Under the pieces are notes generated by a model. The model searched no databases and was not told the origin of the DNA. It worked only from the letters and a program-made list of their open reading frames with translations. Shown piece after piece: positions 24,101-38,100 of a stretch of DNA of 64,000 bases. The translations under genes and the position numbers were made by a program. Origin of the DNA: Apostichopus japonicus (lineage: Eukaryota > Echinodermata > Holothuroidea > Aspidochirotida > Stichopodidae); contig NC_092567.1 of the NCBI RefSeq assembly GCF_037975245.1, positions 21,490,376-21,554,375 on the forward strand. Direction: 5' to 3'. Positions within the stretch are counted from its first letter, which is position 1, and every line of letters starts with the position of its first letter.

Positions 24101-25613
24101 CTGCGGGCGAAATTTGAAAGCGCCCTCAATTTACAAAATTCCAATTTCAGCTCTTAGAGGATTTTGTACGTAACAGATGTTTACGTTAGAAACCAACATG
24201 AAATTGGTTGAAAAGGTGAGGAAAAAAGTACTGGAATCAATTTCTGTGGGGTTTTGAGCTAGAATGCACATTTTATTGCCTTTGTGTCATTTGAAGAGCT
24301 TGATCGTGCCGTTTTTAGACTTAACTTTTATAAGAATTTCGAAGTGTATGTCATAATGATATTGCGTATTTATGTAATATACCAGTTGCGCGAATCTACC
24401 AAGAGACTTTGGTCTTTGAATCATTTTGATAGATGAAGGCCTAAATTAGGCCTAAGCAATGACACTGTTCGTTGGTATGCATACAATCAACAATTGAAAC
24501 ATTGATGGTAGTCTTAGACAACATCTAGAACTGTTGTCAATTTACCCTAGTAGTCATAGCATAAGTGGTTTGAATGATTTAGGCTAGGCCTAGACATTAA
24601 CATCACAAAAAAGCACTAGCAAAACAGAGAAGGGCGATTCCTTACAGTCGTACGGTACAATTCGGAGACATTTCCTAATACACAACTTACTAACTAAAGA
24701 TGTTCCATAGTTTAGGTAGTGAGGAGGCAGGTTGTACCCTAAATATACTAACCAGAATAACAATAAAAGTGTTCAACATTCTTTGTGGGAAATAGTGAAA
24801 TTTCTTATGGGACACTTCACGGACATGACTTTGTGTTGTTTTGTAGAAACTGAAAAGTTCTGTAAATTGGCTGCAGATATTCCTATTTATTTGCATTAAT
24901 TTCATTCACAACATGTTGGTGTAGCTAATTTAAACCTTTATTTATCATTGACTGGGTGGAGTCCATGAATCAGTATGTCGTACCGGACATTACAAATGCG
25001 TGTCGTATGAGACAATTTGTCCATACACTTAAAATTATGAACAATGTACAGTATCCACTCCCTTTTCCATTTTTTGTATACATTTACGACACAACATTTG
25101 GATCTCACTAACAAATGCAAATTAGAGTCTTTTCAAATTTTAATTTGTGGGGTAGGAGTCCGTTATCAGCATGTCGAGCGTGACATCGACAAGGCATGTT
25201 GTACAGGACAATTTGTCTTTACATATGAGCACATCTAGTTCAGCATTTTGTAAGAGAATTAATGAACATGCCATACGGGATGTTTGTGTGTACTCTAAAC
25301 AGAGAAAAACTGTTTTTTTTGCCTATCCCTTCTGTTTTCTGTGGGTTTTATTGTAATTACATTTAATTAGTAAAACAAGTTGATCTAATAAGTAAATTAG
25401 CAAATCAAAGTCTTTCAAGTTTTTCATTGGTGGGGTAGAATATGAAAATCAACCTTTGTAGGGAACATAACAAAATGCATTGTACCAGATAATTTTGTGT
25501 TTACTTTTCAAAGTTGAGAAGAAAAACTCCCTACAGAGTCTCTTTACAACATGATCAAGTTATCTGAATATTCTCCTATCTCAGCAAAAAGACTACAATG
25601 CAGGGAACATGTA
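21171..25613. other. Gene-poor stretch
   Basis: No gene recognised. A minus-strand open frame at 22853-23182 (about 109 codons) lacks splice or family support. A C run lies near 23508. Confidence 0.4.
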
Positions 25614-26019
25614 AAGGCCCGGTCACACTATACCGTTTTTTTATCGGAATACTATCCGATTTTCCCGAGGAATCGAAACAGCCAATTTTTTGTTCGGGTC
25701 TTCTAGCCACAGTGATAAAGGACCTGATTTGCTATATGTTGAGCCATTCCCATGTGGAATGGCCCTCTCGTAACTTTTGATATTGACTCCGTTTCCTTTT
25801 ATCGGATAGCTATCCGATTTCTCCTCCGATTTTTATTGTTTTTCGATGTGACGTCACTTCAGAATGTCGTCCGTTCCAGAAAACCTCAGATTTGGAGTAG
25901 GTATTCGAATATTCCACTGCATTCATTACATTCACTACCACAAACCTCACTCTTCGGCCTAACATCGGAAAAATCGGACCGTATTCCGATAAAATATCGC
26001 TGTAGTGTGACCGGGCCTT
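25614..26019. mobile_element. 406-bp MITE with GGCCCGGTCACACTA termini
   Basis: Ends aaggcccggtcacacta and tagtgtgaccgggcctt are perfect inverted repeats of 17 bp flanked by TA on both sides (25612-25613, 26020-26021). ATCGGA/TCCGAT motifs recur inside in both orientations. No coding capacity. The TA flanks suggest a TA-targeting superfamily, but this is tentative. Confidence 0.8.
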
Positions 26020-26154
26020 TATACTATATTATACACTGTACTATAGTATCTAATAGTGTAGATACAGTTACTGCATTTTCCAAAAGTAGGATTTTGTTTT
26101 TTGATTTTGCTCAATCTGCAAGCAGTTGTACAAGTGGTCAGCCCTTCAGTGAAG

Positions 26155-27236
26155 CAGGCTTGGGGTAATCGTAATCAGTAATCGTAATTGATTACAATCG
26201 ATTACATTTTTTGAAGTAATCGTAATCGTAATCGATTACTTTTGTGAAAATTACCAAGTAATCGTAATCGTAATCAATTACAAGGGCAAAGTAATCGTAA
26301 TCGTATTACATTTATGATTACAGTGAAATTTGAATGAGAAGTGCAAAATTAGTAGAAATGATTAAAACTAATTCTTACTATTGGCTTTTAGTGTGACCAA
26401 AGAAGTGTTCCTGCTTCTAGAATTCTCTAGCACAATAAACATTTCAATGTTCATTAGTAAAACGTTAATTGTACTCATCTCATGTTGTGGGGAAAAAAGT
26501 TATTCAGAAATTTGCCTACATTCCATTGTCCAATAACCCATCCAACTTTGCACCATTTACACCTCTTTAATTAATGTAATTAACCTTGTTGCTGAAAAAA
26601 TCACTGCAAATTAAGTATTTTGGCGGATCAGAATTTGCTTTACCAGAGTTGACCACTTTTTGATGAAAATAATTTACTTTTACTTTGGCCTTCCATGTCC
26701 CATGTACTGTGGAATGCCCCATTTCAAAGCTGTTTAGTTTTATTTTGGTGTTATACAGTAATGTAAAAGAGTTTTTAGTTTTGCTGCTATGCAGAAATTA
26801 TTAGTTTACAAACTATAGTGTTGCATGAAAATCTTCATTTGTTTTACTTTAGTATTTGTCTGTTTACTCTTTGTCTGTTTAAATTGTATTTTTTACTGGA
26901 CTTATGGGTTACACATCTTAAACGTGTTAAGGCATAAATGTGTAATGCCTGGTAGGAATTGTAGATATACTTCCACAATTTTGTCCATATATACTGTAAA
27001 TGCCCTTCCTTTGCCCTATTTCATTGCCCTATTTCCCGGCAGAGAGTTATATTAAACAGATATGCAGAGGATTGTGCAAGTAACCACAATGTAATCATGA
27101 TTGTAATCACGATTACATTACAATGTAATCGTAATCGATTACTCCAACTTTAGGCTGCAATCGTAATCGCAATCGTAATCATACATTCTCAAGTAATCGT
27201 AATCGATTACATTCAGATGTAATCGCCCCAAGCCTG
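26155..27236. mobile_element. hAT-type non-autonomous element, 1.08 kb
   Basis: Terminal inverted repeats CAGGCTTGGGGTAATCG and CGATTACATCTGAATGT-side complement ending CCCCAAGCCTG are flanked by a perfect 8-bp direct duplication, cagtgaag (26147-26154 and 27237-27244), the hAT signature. Both ends carry dense arrays of GTAATCGTAATCGATTAC, as expected for subterminal transposase-binding repeats. The interior has no long conserved frame. Confidence 0.92.
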
Positions 27237-27244
27237 CAGTGAAG

Positions 27245-28991
27245 CATGTATATCTATACACAGTACATAACCCTTGGTATTAAAAGCGAGAAAAGCAATG
27301 AATACTGTGTGCTGTAATTAGGTCAAGTTTGTCAAACAGCAAAGAACCATACTGTAGTACTTTGCATTGTGGCTTGCCTACTTCCTTGTTCTTATAAGTT
27401 ATGCAGAATTGTCACTACTACTGTACATTAACAATAAAGGCGCAGCGGTTCTTGATTCAGCTTATTGTACAAAGATTGCATGGTAGGCTCGTACTGTGTG
27501 CCATTCCTAATGCCAAAGCTGTCCTTCTCTCAAAAATCTGCCCTTTCTCCCACATATGCTAGTCATATAGGTGAAAGGTTGTATTTCAATTAAAATTTTA
27601 AAATAATTTGATTTGAAAGTTAGGTCACATATTTTTTGTCCCTCTATGTTTTGCCCCTCATGCATATTTGGTGACCACCTCCCCTGAATGATCTGAATTT
27701 GTTAAGGTCTTGTTTATGGTTGATAATTAAGATGTACTCATCCTGTTTCATAACTATTCAAATATATTAGGATATATAACTATCAAGTTTTTAAATAAAA
27801 CATTTTCACCATTGCCATTTCTATTGATGTTCGTCCCTCATGCACAAAAATGGCTGTAGTTGATAATATTGATGTGCACCGTATTTTACTTTAATGCATA
27901 GTTACGTATTGTCAACGATAAATAGTAATTCAAGTAAGAATTATTATACTAGGATATTTTGACGAAGAATGGTATAATGTTCACAGATCAACTTCTTCGA
28001 GACCTGTTGAACTTCTACAGATTTGTTCAGCAGTAAATTTAATGAAATACTGTCTATGTTCATTGAACTTTGAGGATTAAACATTTTATGACCTACATAC
28101 AAGTTTCATGCAGTCCTGGTTTGTAATTACCTCGGCTAGAAAATTAAGTCCAAAATTCAACTTAAGTTCTGGTACAGACAGGTATGTCCTGTACGACATG
28201 TCACAAACATTAATAAATGGCAACTTTTAATTAAAATGGAAGACATTTTGCAGCAATTACAAGGATTAAATGAGACCTAAATGAGACAGAGGATATGAAA
28301 GGAAATGGAATTCATTTAGCTTGGTATGTGCAGATGAAAAAAAATAAAATATATTTTGTATGTGTCATAGCAATTAATGGTCAATGAAGTTTACTTTAAG
28401 ATTCTGCCATTCTACGATTAATGAGCAAAATACATCAATTTTAGTAAGGGGACCTTAAAATATCAACTGCAAATTGCTTTCTGGGATTTCCTTCAAAGTA
28501 ACTGTTAGCATGTGTATATTTCCCCTTTTTTCCTACCTTTACCAAAATTTACCAAGAAATAGCAAAAAAAAAGGACATTCTCAGCAAAAGTAGGCATTTA
28601 ATCAGGATATTTGAATTTGTCCAATCCAAAAACCTTCAAAACTTAAAATTTTAACTACTTTTCTACCAAATTCTACTACTCTATGGAACTCTGTTCAGAA
28701 AGTGAAGTCTAACATGTGTGTCTTGCATCTACACGGACTCGCCGAAAAGACTGTTATCTAAAGCCAGTGACCACATTTGCTCAAGGTAGCAGCGAAGATG
28801 ATCGGGTTATTGAAAAGAGACAGACTCAAACACAGACACAAACACAAGACAAGACTAATGTTGTGATGGCCAGATATAAATCCTATTAAAACCTGCATTC
28901 TCCTTCTCCATTACGATAGGGTTTGGTAAGCATTTTCTATATATTTTATTCAACAGAAGATTTAGTTAAGTAATCTCATCAGCATGAGAGC
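27245..28991. other. AT-rich 5' flank of lrriq1
   Basis: No gene recognised. An untranslated exon boundary is possible at 28950-28957 (attcaacag) just before the start codon. I found no convincing TATA box or X-box. Confidence 0.45.
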
Positions 28992-29126
28992 ATGATGGCG
29001 AGCCATGAAGGAGACGAAGATGCAGAAATAGAGGCGGAAATTCAGAGAGAATTAGATGCACTAAATATTGAGGATTTGGAAGATACCCTTAGCAGCGAAG
29101 AGGAAGGTGATGAAGGAGAAACTGAG
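28992..29126 (+). CDS. lrriq1: lrriq1 coding exon 1
   Basis: Residues 1-45, beginning MMASHEGDEDAEIEAEIQRE, an acidic start with the family's EAE(I/L) pattern. Donor gtcagt, phase 0. An adjacent second ATG could be the start; the upstream ATG at 28984 meets a stop at once. Confidence 0.9.
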
Positions 29127-32100
29127 GTCAGTTTATCTTTGTAGCCTTGAATAATGCCACACCTCCCTATACATCCACACCTTTCATCCACAACCTCCCG
29201 CCATCCCTCCTGCTATCATCCTTGCAACCCTAGTTATCATTTAGACCTCAACGCAAATCTAGTCTCTCTCCTCCGCTCCCTCGCTGATCCAATCGACGTA
29301 TTTCATGATCAATGTCAAATCGGGGAGACTACTTTTTTTTCTTTCTGACCGTCATCGTGAGTAGCGATACAATCCTGCTTGTACTCGTCCTCCTTCATGT
29401 GGGATCTGAAGATACCTGGGAAGTAATATAACTACTTTAAAGCTGTGAAAGATGATGATGCCAAAGAAATAGAAAAAATAAAAACAGATTATATTCAACA
29501 CATGGAAGGCGGGGGGAATAAAACCGAGAGACCTGAAATCGTGGGCGGGGAAAAGTGGCATTTACATCACCCACGGAGCTGGAAAACTCCCTCTAAGTCC
29601 AGAGCTCAGCCCAGTGACTGCTGTTCCCCGTGGACCAGCTCTCCAGTCTTTAGCGGGCTCTCTGATCACTGGGGTTCCTAATTTAAGGGGAATCCCTTCC
29701 TTCCCTCATAGCTGAGGACCTCCTTTGCAGGTGGTGAAGTCAAGCCAGTCATGGTTTGATTTTATGTGAGTTTTTGAGTGAAGGTGAGACACCAGACCAC
29801 CATGCAAGGTTTTCACTGCAGCATGAAGACCTTGTGTAGTGTCAGACTTACATTATAATCTGACAATAACCACAAGTAAGTTATACTTAACAGTCCCTAT
29901 TATCCCCATTTAATGGCAGCATTAAACACTTGAACAGTTTTCCCAAAATGAAATAGAAACAATAGCATTTAGTTGACACCACTCAGCCATTGTTAACTGT
30001 TTTATAGACTTTTTGAATTAATTTAATAGGCCATAAATGCCAGTTGGAATCCTGCCAACTCTTTTATGTAGAATGATTTAACTTTAGATGTGTCATAAAC
30101 ATCGAAAATCAAGCTGCTATGTTGAATTGGGTCAGATTCTTGAAGGCACCAACCAAAAGTTACCCTTGTTCAGCAATTGACTGACGTTTAGTTCTTTAAT
30201 TACAGTACTTTCAGAAACTTTTTTGTTTTGTTTTTTTGTATCAAATATTCATTCTTAGCCAGAAAGTGAATAAATGGCCAGTGCAATCAAAAACCAGCTT
30301 AACCTTGGTGAACCTTATTGTTAAAACTTTTTTACTACTGAATTTGTAACCATGCACACTTAAAGATGAACGATAGTGATTTTTCAGCATCGACGAAAAA
30401 ATACAATTTTATTCAAGAGTATTCTAGTTGGTTTCCATATTACACATGTGAAAATTCAAGTCAATCCGATGTTGGGAAAGGCTTAAAAAAAATTCCTAAA
30501 CTCGTTGATTTTTTAAACAAAAATTGGGCTTTTCGCGAACAGCGATATGATGATCACATGATCTACAGTGACATGTGACGTCATTATGATGATAACAAAG
30601 TGAGCTCGGCGTAGTGTACTTCAGCAGTGTGCACTTAGTGTGTAAGTTTAGTTGCAACCTACTCTATATTGGACTCGACAAACAACCTAAACCAGAGAGG
30701 AGATTTGATACACTGCGTCAGACATCAAGGTCTAATTTTAATAAGGTGTTATTGTTCCTGCTTTTTCTTGTCGTTTTAGTGAAGCCGACTGCCCCAATGT
30801 AAATTACGGAATAATCGGTCATAGAGCCATCTCGGGCCCAATTGAAATTTGCGTGTGGCAAGGTCACTAAAGTAAAAAAAAGTTTGAAAGATTGATGCTT
30901 TTATGCCGCATTATTTATATATATCCCGATAAATGCAACGGTAAATGTTGGAACTGGAAGACATGTCAGACGTGAACAACCTAATGACTATGTGAGGAGA
31001 GAATCCACGTGCAAATTTCAATTGGGGCATGGACGTTGCTTAGGCAGAGTTTTTTTGGTCAGAGATGTGTTCATACCCTCCAAACCACTTTAAATGTAAT
31101 ACGAATAGGAAATGTGTGTATGCTCGAGCGAAACAAAACATCGTGTAAGTATTACTAACGGTAGCGCACACTGTCACTTATGTTTGCACAGTGTGAAAGT
31201 ACCGTTTGCGGACCTACGTGAAGTTGGGCTAGAATACGATTCCTCCTGAAGCCCAAACCACAAGGCATGCATGTGAATAAACGCAATAGGCATTGCATGT
31301 AGTGAGAAAATTGTTCGAGCTAGACTAACTACTCGACTGAGTTCAAATGCGGTTTCATTTCAAGCTCAATGAAACCTTTCTGTTGGATTTAAGGAACAAG
31401 GAACGTTTATGTTTTACAGTAGGCCTAGTGCATACAAGCGAATCTACTTTGTTTAGAACTTTGGATTTTCTTTCGGATGTTATACTAAACTACGTTTGAG
31501 ACTATCATCACTATTGTTATTGTGCCAGTTTGACTGGTAAGTGAGCACATACATACATCACTCTGTATAAAACCCGCCAAAAACGTGATCTTGAGATTTA
31601 CGTTACTTTGGGTCAGCTTGCGAGTTACCTCTTCAGATATTGGGAAATTGTTGCGAAATCGCCGCAAATTTCGTAAAAAAAAACTTGTAAACACGTGGTG
31701 AAGAAATCAAGAAACACCAGGATATTCATTATCTATTTATGTCTTGAACATTACGCCGGAAATAACAATTATGCTGACACGAAATGCACGCACAGCTCCG
31801 TACTGAACAGTTCACAACAGAAAAGATCATCACAGTGACGTCATTCACTGACCTGAGGGCTGTTCAAGGTCGTTGCAGTGTTTGCAAATTCCTAAATTAC
31901 GGAGACGAAAAAACGATGTTTTAATTCCCTTTTTTATAACTTTCCGGTGTGCTATTTGGAAAATTAAAAAAATATGTTGCTTGGTAACATATAAACTACA
32001 TTATATATGAAAATGAGAGATTTTTTTTCTGTCACTATCGTTCTACTTTAATAGAAAGTCCCATTTTTGAGAAAATGTTTTTTAGACGTAAACAACAACA

Positions 32101-35100
32101 GAGGTTACGTGGATTTAATTACCGAATTAAGTGCATATCAAACCTATACGTAGATGCATGTAGCGAGGAACAAACTTTCCCAAGAGTGAAGTAGTCGCAA
32201 TTTCTACTTTCTACATTCTTACGTTTGTTAAAACATTTAATTAAACATAAACAGCTAAATAGCTTCACTGTGGGTCAAATCTTTTTTTACCAACCAAAGT
32301 GCATTACCCATACTAAGGTTGCACGGAATCGGGTTGTTAAGGCATCTCCGTAAAGTATGTTTGAATACCAAGTGAAAGTTGATGAGTGTGTCAGTTATGA
32401 ATTGATAATAGTAGCACTAACGAACACTGTATGCGCCTGTATGGATCCGTCCGAACGACACTCGTTGTGCATTCACACAACACTGTGAAAAGTCAAAGCT
32501 TTCGGAAGCCTAACATTAATGTCAAACAGAAGACCAATCAGAAGTTGTCATGTTCTTGACAAATGTTCAGATCTTGTTTTCAGTGACGACTTCAAAGGTG
32601 AACGAGATGGAGAGAGTTCAATGGCATCAAAACTATTCTTTTGGTCTCAATGTATATTCCTTAGTCACGTAAAATTTTGGCACCCGTAAGACGCATAGAA
32701 GGAACCCGTTCAGGTGGTATCCTGCACTGCATAAGACCAAATATGTATGTATTTTAGATCCTCCTGCAAGCAGGAACTCGCGAAGAAGCCTCATTGGAGA
32801 AGCCTCATTGGCTTATCAAAGCAGCAAGCTGACCGAAGTCAGTCTCTTACATTCATTTAACGTCCATGATTATGAATGGTTAATTGTCAACAACTCTATA
32901 ACTGGACGACATACATTAATCTGGGAGTGATTCGAACCGGGGACCTTATGATTGAAAGGCACCGGCGTTAACCACTGAGCTAAACACTCCAAGTGTTTTA
33001 TTAATATAAACTCCTAGTGTTTTAAAAATATTATTACTATTATTATTTTTAACAATTATTTTTACAATTACACCAAAGGGTGAGTTTTACTCACTTTACA
33101 CTGAAAGGGAGAATTTGATAGGTCCATCCTCATCATTCCATCGCACAGTTAATTCTCAATTTCAAAAATTAAAATATAAATTCAGTCAAGTTTTAAAATT
33201 TGAAAATTTTCAGTTTCACTGTAATGTTTGAAATGATACCTCCTGGTATAAAGCCTAATAAAACTATACTGCTGTGAGATTAAAGCCTGGAAATATACAT
33301 ATATATTTTCGAACCAGTGCTATGCTCAACTGTATAAAGGTGGTGGAATAACAAGCAAAGAGACCTACTGTAGCAACTGGGAGGACCAAAGTAACGTGGG
33401 CTTTTCCATCTGAAATGGTTCTCCAGATTGAAATGGAAAAGGAAAACAAATCCCAAACCTGAGCTTTAAACCGATAATGTGAAGTGTATTAAGTAAATTT
33501 GCTGTAAATTTTGGCGGCTAAGTGTCGTAAAATATATGGCAACATCAGACCGATAATCATTAATGCCAGGCGGATTAAAGCAACAGTATAAACTGCTGAG
33601 CTGTTTAAGTAGATTTCATCAGGAAGAGACCTTTTCAGAATTTGTGACTGCTTATTTATCTGATTACCAAATTAATACAAAGAAGAAGTCTGTCGAATAT
33701 GTCCTCTGTGTACACGTCAGGTTTAAGTAGACGAGTCGGGTTTTTAATTTCCTCCATGAATTGTGAATGAAAATAATAATATCCAGGGATTGCTAACAGT
33801 CTACTGTGAACTGAACCTCACAGATAAGCAATCAACAAAAGAGGTGTGACCTCGAATATAACAATGGCCATTGTTCACAGAGTTGACCGCCGGTGTTTTG
33901 CTTCAGCGGTTCACGTCTGAGGGATAAGGGTAAGCTCTGAGAAAAGAATGACTTGTGTATTGCCTGGCATTATTTAATTTTTTGACCTTTTTTCCTTTGG
34001 TAAGAAAAAAAAAACCCTTCTCAGACAGAGTTTTCTTTAAAGGGGTGGAGACGGTAAAAATCAGAGCCAGTTATTGGACGTAGTGACAGTTGGAGTAATA
34101 TGCAAATTAGGCAAGCGTGGAGGATCTGAAGTGTTGTTGTTGTAACCTCAGTTCTCAAAGTTTTGTGTTTGAGACAATATGACATTGTATTTTACCTTTC
34201 TTTTTTATTCTTACAACTCTATGACAGAATATACAGTAAATAAATCTATTCTTTCCAAAGAAAGTAGTGTTTGTTTAGGCCTGGGTTGTTCTTTTCATGA
34301 ATTTCATCCATATACATCATGGTGCATCAAAGGCCACTGTAGGTCGGTTGTTACGTATTTAGTTAGCTTTGTTGGGTATAAGGTATTGTACCATTGCTAC
34401 TGTATACAAAAGTACGAAGTGAGCGTGACCTCCATACATACTTCCTGATACTGGTATTTACAATAGGCAGCAGCTGCAGAGTTTTCATGGGATATTGCAA
34501 GCACACCATTTGATATTGCCTCTTTATTGGAGGAGCCTGGAACAAAAGGGCTTTTAATATTTACTTTGTTCTAAAAGTATGTACAATTAAGAATAACAAA
34601 TTAACTGAAACATATCAAAATTTTCCAAGGTAACTGGTCAGCTTTCGTAGTTCAAAGTTGACAAAGTTCTCTGCATCCATTTCAACCAATTACAGACCAT
34701 CTCGTGAAGTCTAGAGTACTGTCCCTCGCCGCCCAAATTCACCCCCCATTTTCAATATTCCAACATACAGTACTCATTTCTTTATGCGATAATGACTAAT
34801 TATTCACTGTATAGTAACACTGTAGTATGTGCATTGATGAGCTGCCAAGTTACTGTACTATTAAAAGCATTTTCAAAAGTCAACCATTTGTTCATTCTTT
34901 GCCCAAGGGGACTGAATTGATATCATTGTGTGTGTGTTTGTGGCACCTAACCTTGCAAACACAATAACTCAAGAAGCATACTGTAGTTTAACTTCATAGG
35001 GTGATATGCGATTACCAGACTTGTAGTGTCCGTAAAAATTAATAAAAATTATTTAGTGCAAGTGCAAGTCCCAAGGAGTATCGGTACAAAGCCTCGAGTA

Positions 35101-38100
35101 TAAGCCAAGTACAAGTACATGAAATTTGTTTCCTCCGAGCATCATGAATACGAATGCAAAATGTACTGTATGCGAGTATAGTCTACATGTAGAGAATAAT
35201 CTATAGAGTACAAGCACAGGTACACCCAAAATTTGCTCATCATGTGCTCTCAAAATTAAAAATCGAGCCTGTAAAAAATTAAATAAATTTCATGTAGGAA
35301 ATTTGCATAAAAAATTGATTGTTGGGAGTAGGTCTCCTGAATGCTGCACAAGCATATGCTCACTAGTGAAGAATTTCTCCCAGGTATAGTAGCTAAGAGA
35401 GGAAGGTTATTGAGGTTCACACCGATACAGCACAATGTATATCAGTGTCAAAGTAAGTCATGGTGACTGGTTTCCCATGAATTAACTTTTACAAGTCAAC
35501 TCTGCTCTGTAAAATTTTCTTCTTTAGTTTGCACATAAATAACATAATTTTTACAGTATTATATCTGTGATTTCCTTTAATCTGTGAATTTTTCTTTAAA
35601 AGTTTTAATTTATGCATTTATTTGAACATGCTCCTTTTGTTGATAGGAATTGACCAATGAGGTACCAGAATGCATCAATCAGTTCATCTTAAGAGTGCAA
35701 AGCAGAACGGATGACATTCAACAGGAAATATCGGAATGTGACGCGCTTCTCTCCAAAGTTGTAGAAGGTAAAGTGCGATACTGTTTGTATGGGAGCATAC
35801 TCCCTTTAATTTCCCTAGATAGAATTACACATTAAAACCCATCAAACAAATCCACTAGTCTCCAAAGCCTTATGGAGGATTCACTTCCTGGATGGTTTAT
35901 TACCTTCTTGGCCTTCCATGGTACAGTTACATTCACTTTTTGTTCAAAGTTGGGTTTTAACTTTATAAGCAGCTTTCAACATTTGGTCAACAATGTCACC
36001 TAATCTACCGATTATTCCCCAAACTGAGAGATACATAAAAGTAAATGAGAAATAAGATCAGGCTTCTTCTTTCCTTTTTTTTTGACTTCCAGTGTGAGGA
36101 ATTAAACGAGCGACTTCAGTCGCTCAAGATTTGAGTTGATTTTGAACATTTGATCACCAAACCACTATTTAACATTGGTGTTAATGATGTTTAGATAATA
36201 TAATATTAATATATATTATTATATTATAATAAAATGAATATTAACTGATTAACTTATAATAATAAAATGAATATTAACTGATAATAACTAATTATATTAT
36301 ATTAATATTAATATTAATATATATAAATAATATTTAGAACTGTGACTGCAATGCTACCTTACATGCACCCCACACCCACCCCCACTCTAGTTGGTGCCTT
36401 AATCATTGATAAGAACAGTTGGTCCCAAAATGGAGTGTTTGATGCTCTGAGAGTGTGACTAGACAGGAAACTGTGTCCCTCATGAATATTCATACCAGGT
36501 GACGCATACCAAATTCATGGTTTTTTGGTGAGTTTATTAAGAGAGAAATGTTTACCACATGAGTGAACACCGGGGATTAAGCAAAGCCATAGTCCATTTG
36601 GGTCCCGAGGGCCGGCCCATGAGACTTCTGGGACACTTCAGAAAAGAAGGCCAATTTTATATAGATGCAAACTGAAAAGGACATGTTTGGTTGATGGTAC
36701 TGGGACAAAGATCAATCTATCTGCTTCAGGTGGAGGCTGAACGTCATTACCTCAAAACACTCAAAACAAAAGTACAGACCCCCATAGGACTGTCTTGATG
36801 TATCAAATTACATGCTACTCAACATTTCAGAACAAGTAGTCATAGCTGACTTTTTATGTCACTGAGAGGGGTTTGGGTGGGCAAAAGGAGTGGGGGGGGG
36901 GGGGAGAGGGAGGGTCCCATACCACCATTACATCAGCAATTTAAATAATACTGCCAAGGGTTATTGTATCATGGTTTCATTACCTTGTTATCACCGACAT
37001 GTATAATGTTTCTGTTTTTTTCCTTCTAGTGACCGACGAAGAGAAGGACGAATATTTCTACCAATCGAAAGAATTAAAGGAATTTGCTTTCCGGATAGGA
37101 GAAGACCCAGAAGAATTAAGAGACAGGGTATGTATGTTGCGAACCATTTACAATTGTCCCACTTTTGGGCCAACTTTCACATTTGTATTACATATACAAG
37201 CCCTCGTCATGAAATAAGATGATGTAATTGTATTAAAAGGATGTCAAAGGTCACTTTCAAGTGACCCCGGCTGCTTAATAAAATTCCATAAATAAAGCAT
37301 GCCACTCATCCCCCACCACCACCCAAATGATATCAGTGTATCAGGAAGATTAACAATTCATAATTGTAGCAAAGCTGAATGAGGCTGACAACTCATTTGT
37401 AGACCCATGGCAAATAACTATTAATATATATTTTTGGCAAATATATTAATATACATTTTGGCAGATGCATATTAACCAAAAAGCACTATTTTTGCTCCCT
37501 AGTTGGAAAGTTGCTCAAAATAGATAATTCAAAAATGATACTATAAAACTCATTGCACTGTGCCCTCTAAGAGGAAGATAAAAGTTTCCTAGGAAACCAA
37601 ATCTATGGTAAACTACTACCAATTGCATTTTGTGCTGACATTTTAGACCACCCCTTAGCGACCTTTCACAGATCTGGGTAGTGTTGCCTATCAGACCATC
37701 AAAGATTTAAAAAGTTTATTAACATTATTTTAGCAGCAGCATCTCACAAACTTATACGAAACAGTTACGGATGGCAAAGAGGTACTGTCAGGTTTAACAA
37801 AGCCTAGAGTCAAAAAGTTGTGAAACTCATCACCTTAAATGCAACCCCAACTCCCTACCCCACCCTCGCTCCCTTATTCCCCCCCCCCCTCTCGCCCCGA
37901 AACTGAAGTGCAGCTTTTCCCAAGTGAAGTCAGATATTTCTTAGATCAGGAAACTCAGCAACTCCAAAAGCTGAATCTTTGCTTCTTTTTCTCCTCCTGA
38001 CTGTCACTTCATTCACAATAACCAGTCACAACAAGTCACAGTCACGACAACCAGTCACAAATAACTAGAAATAGAAGAAAACACTGTCAATTTCCATGCA

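Noticed and set aside
25752-26168. 138-codon plus-strand open frame
   Set aside because: Spans the end of a MITE with inverted repeats; no protein-like pattern or splice signals.
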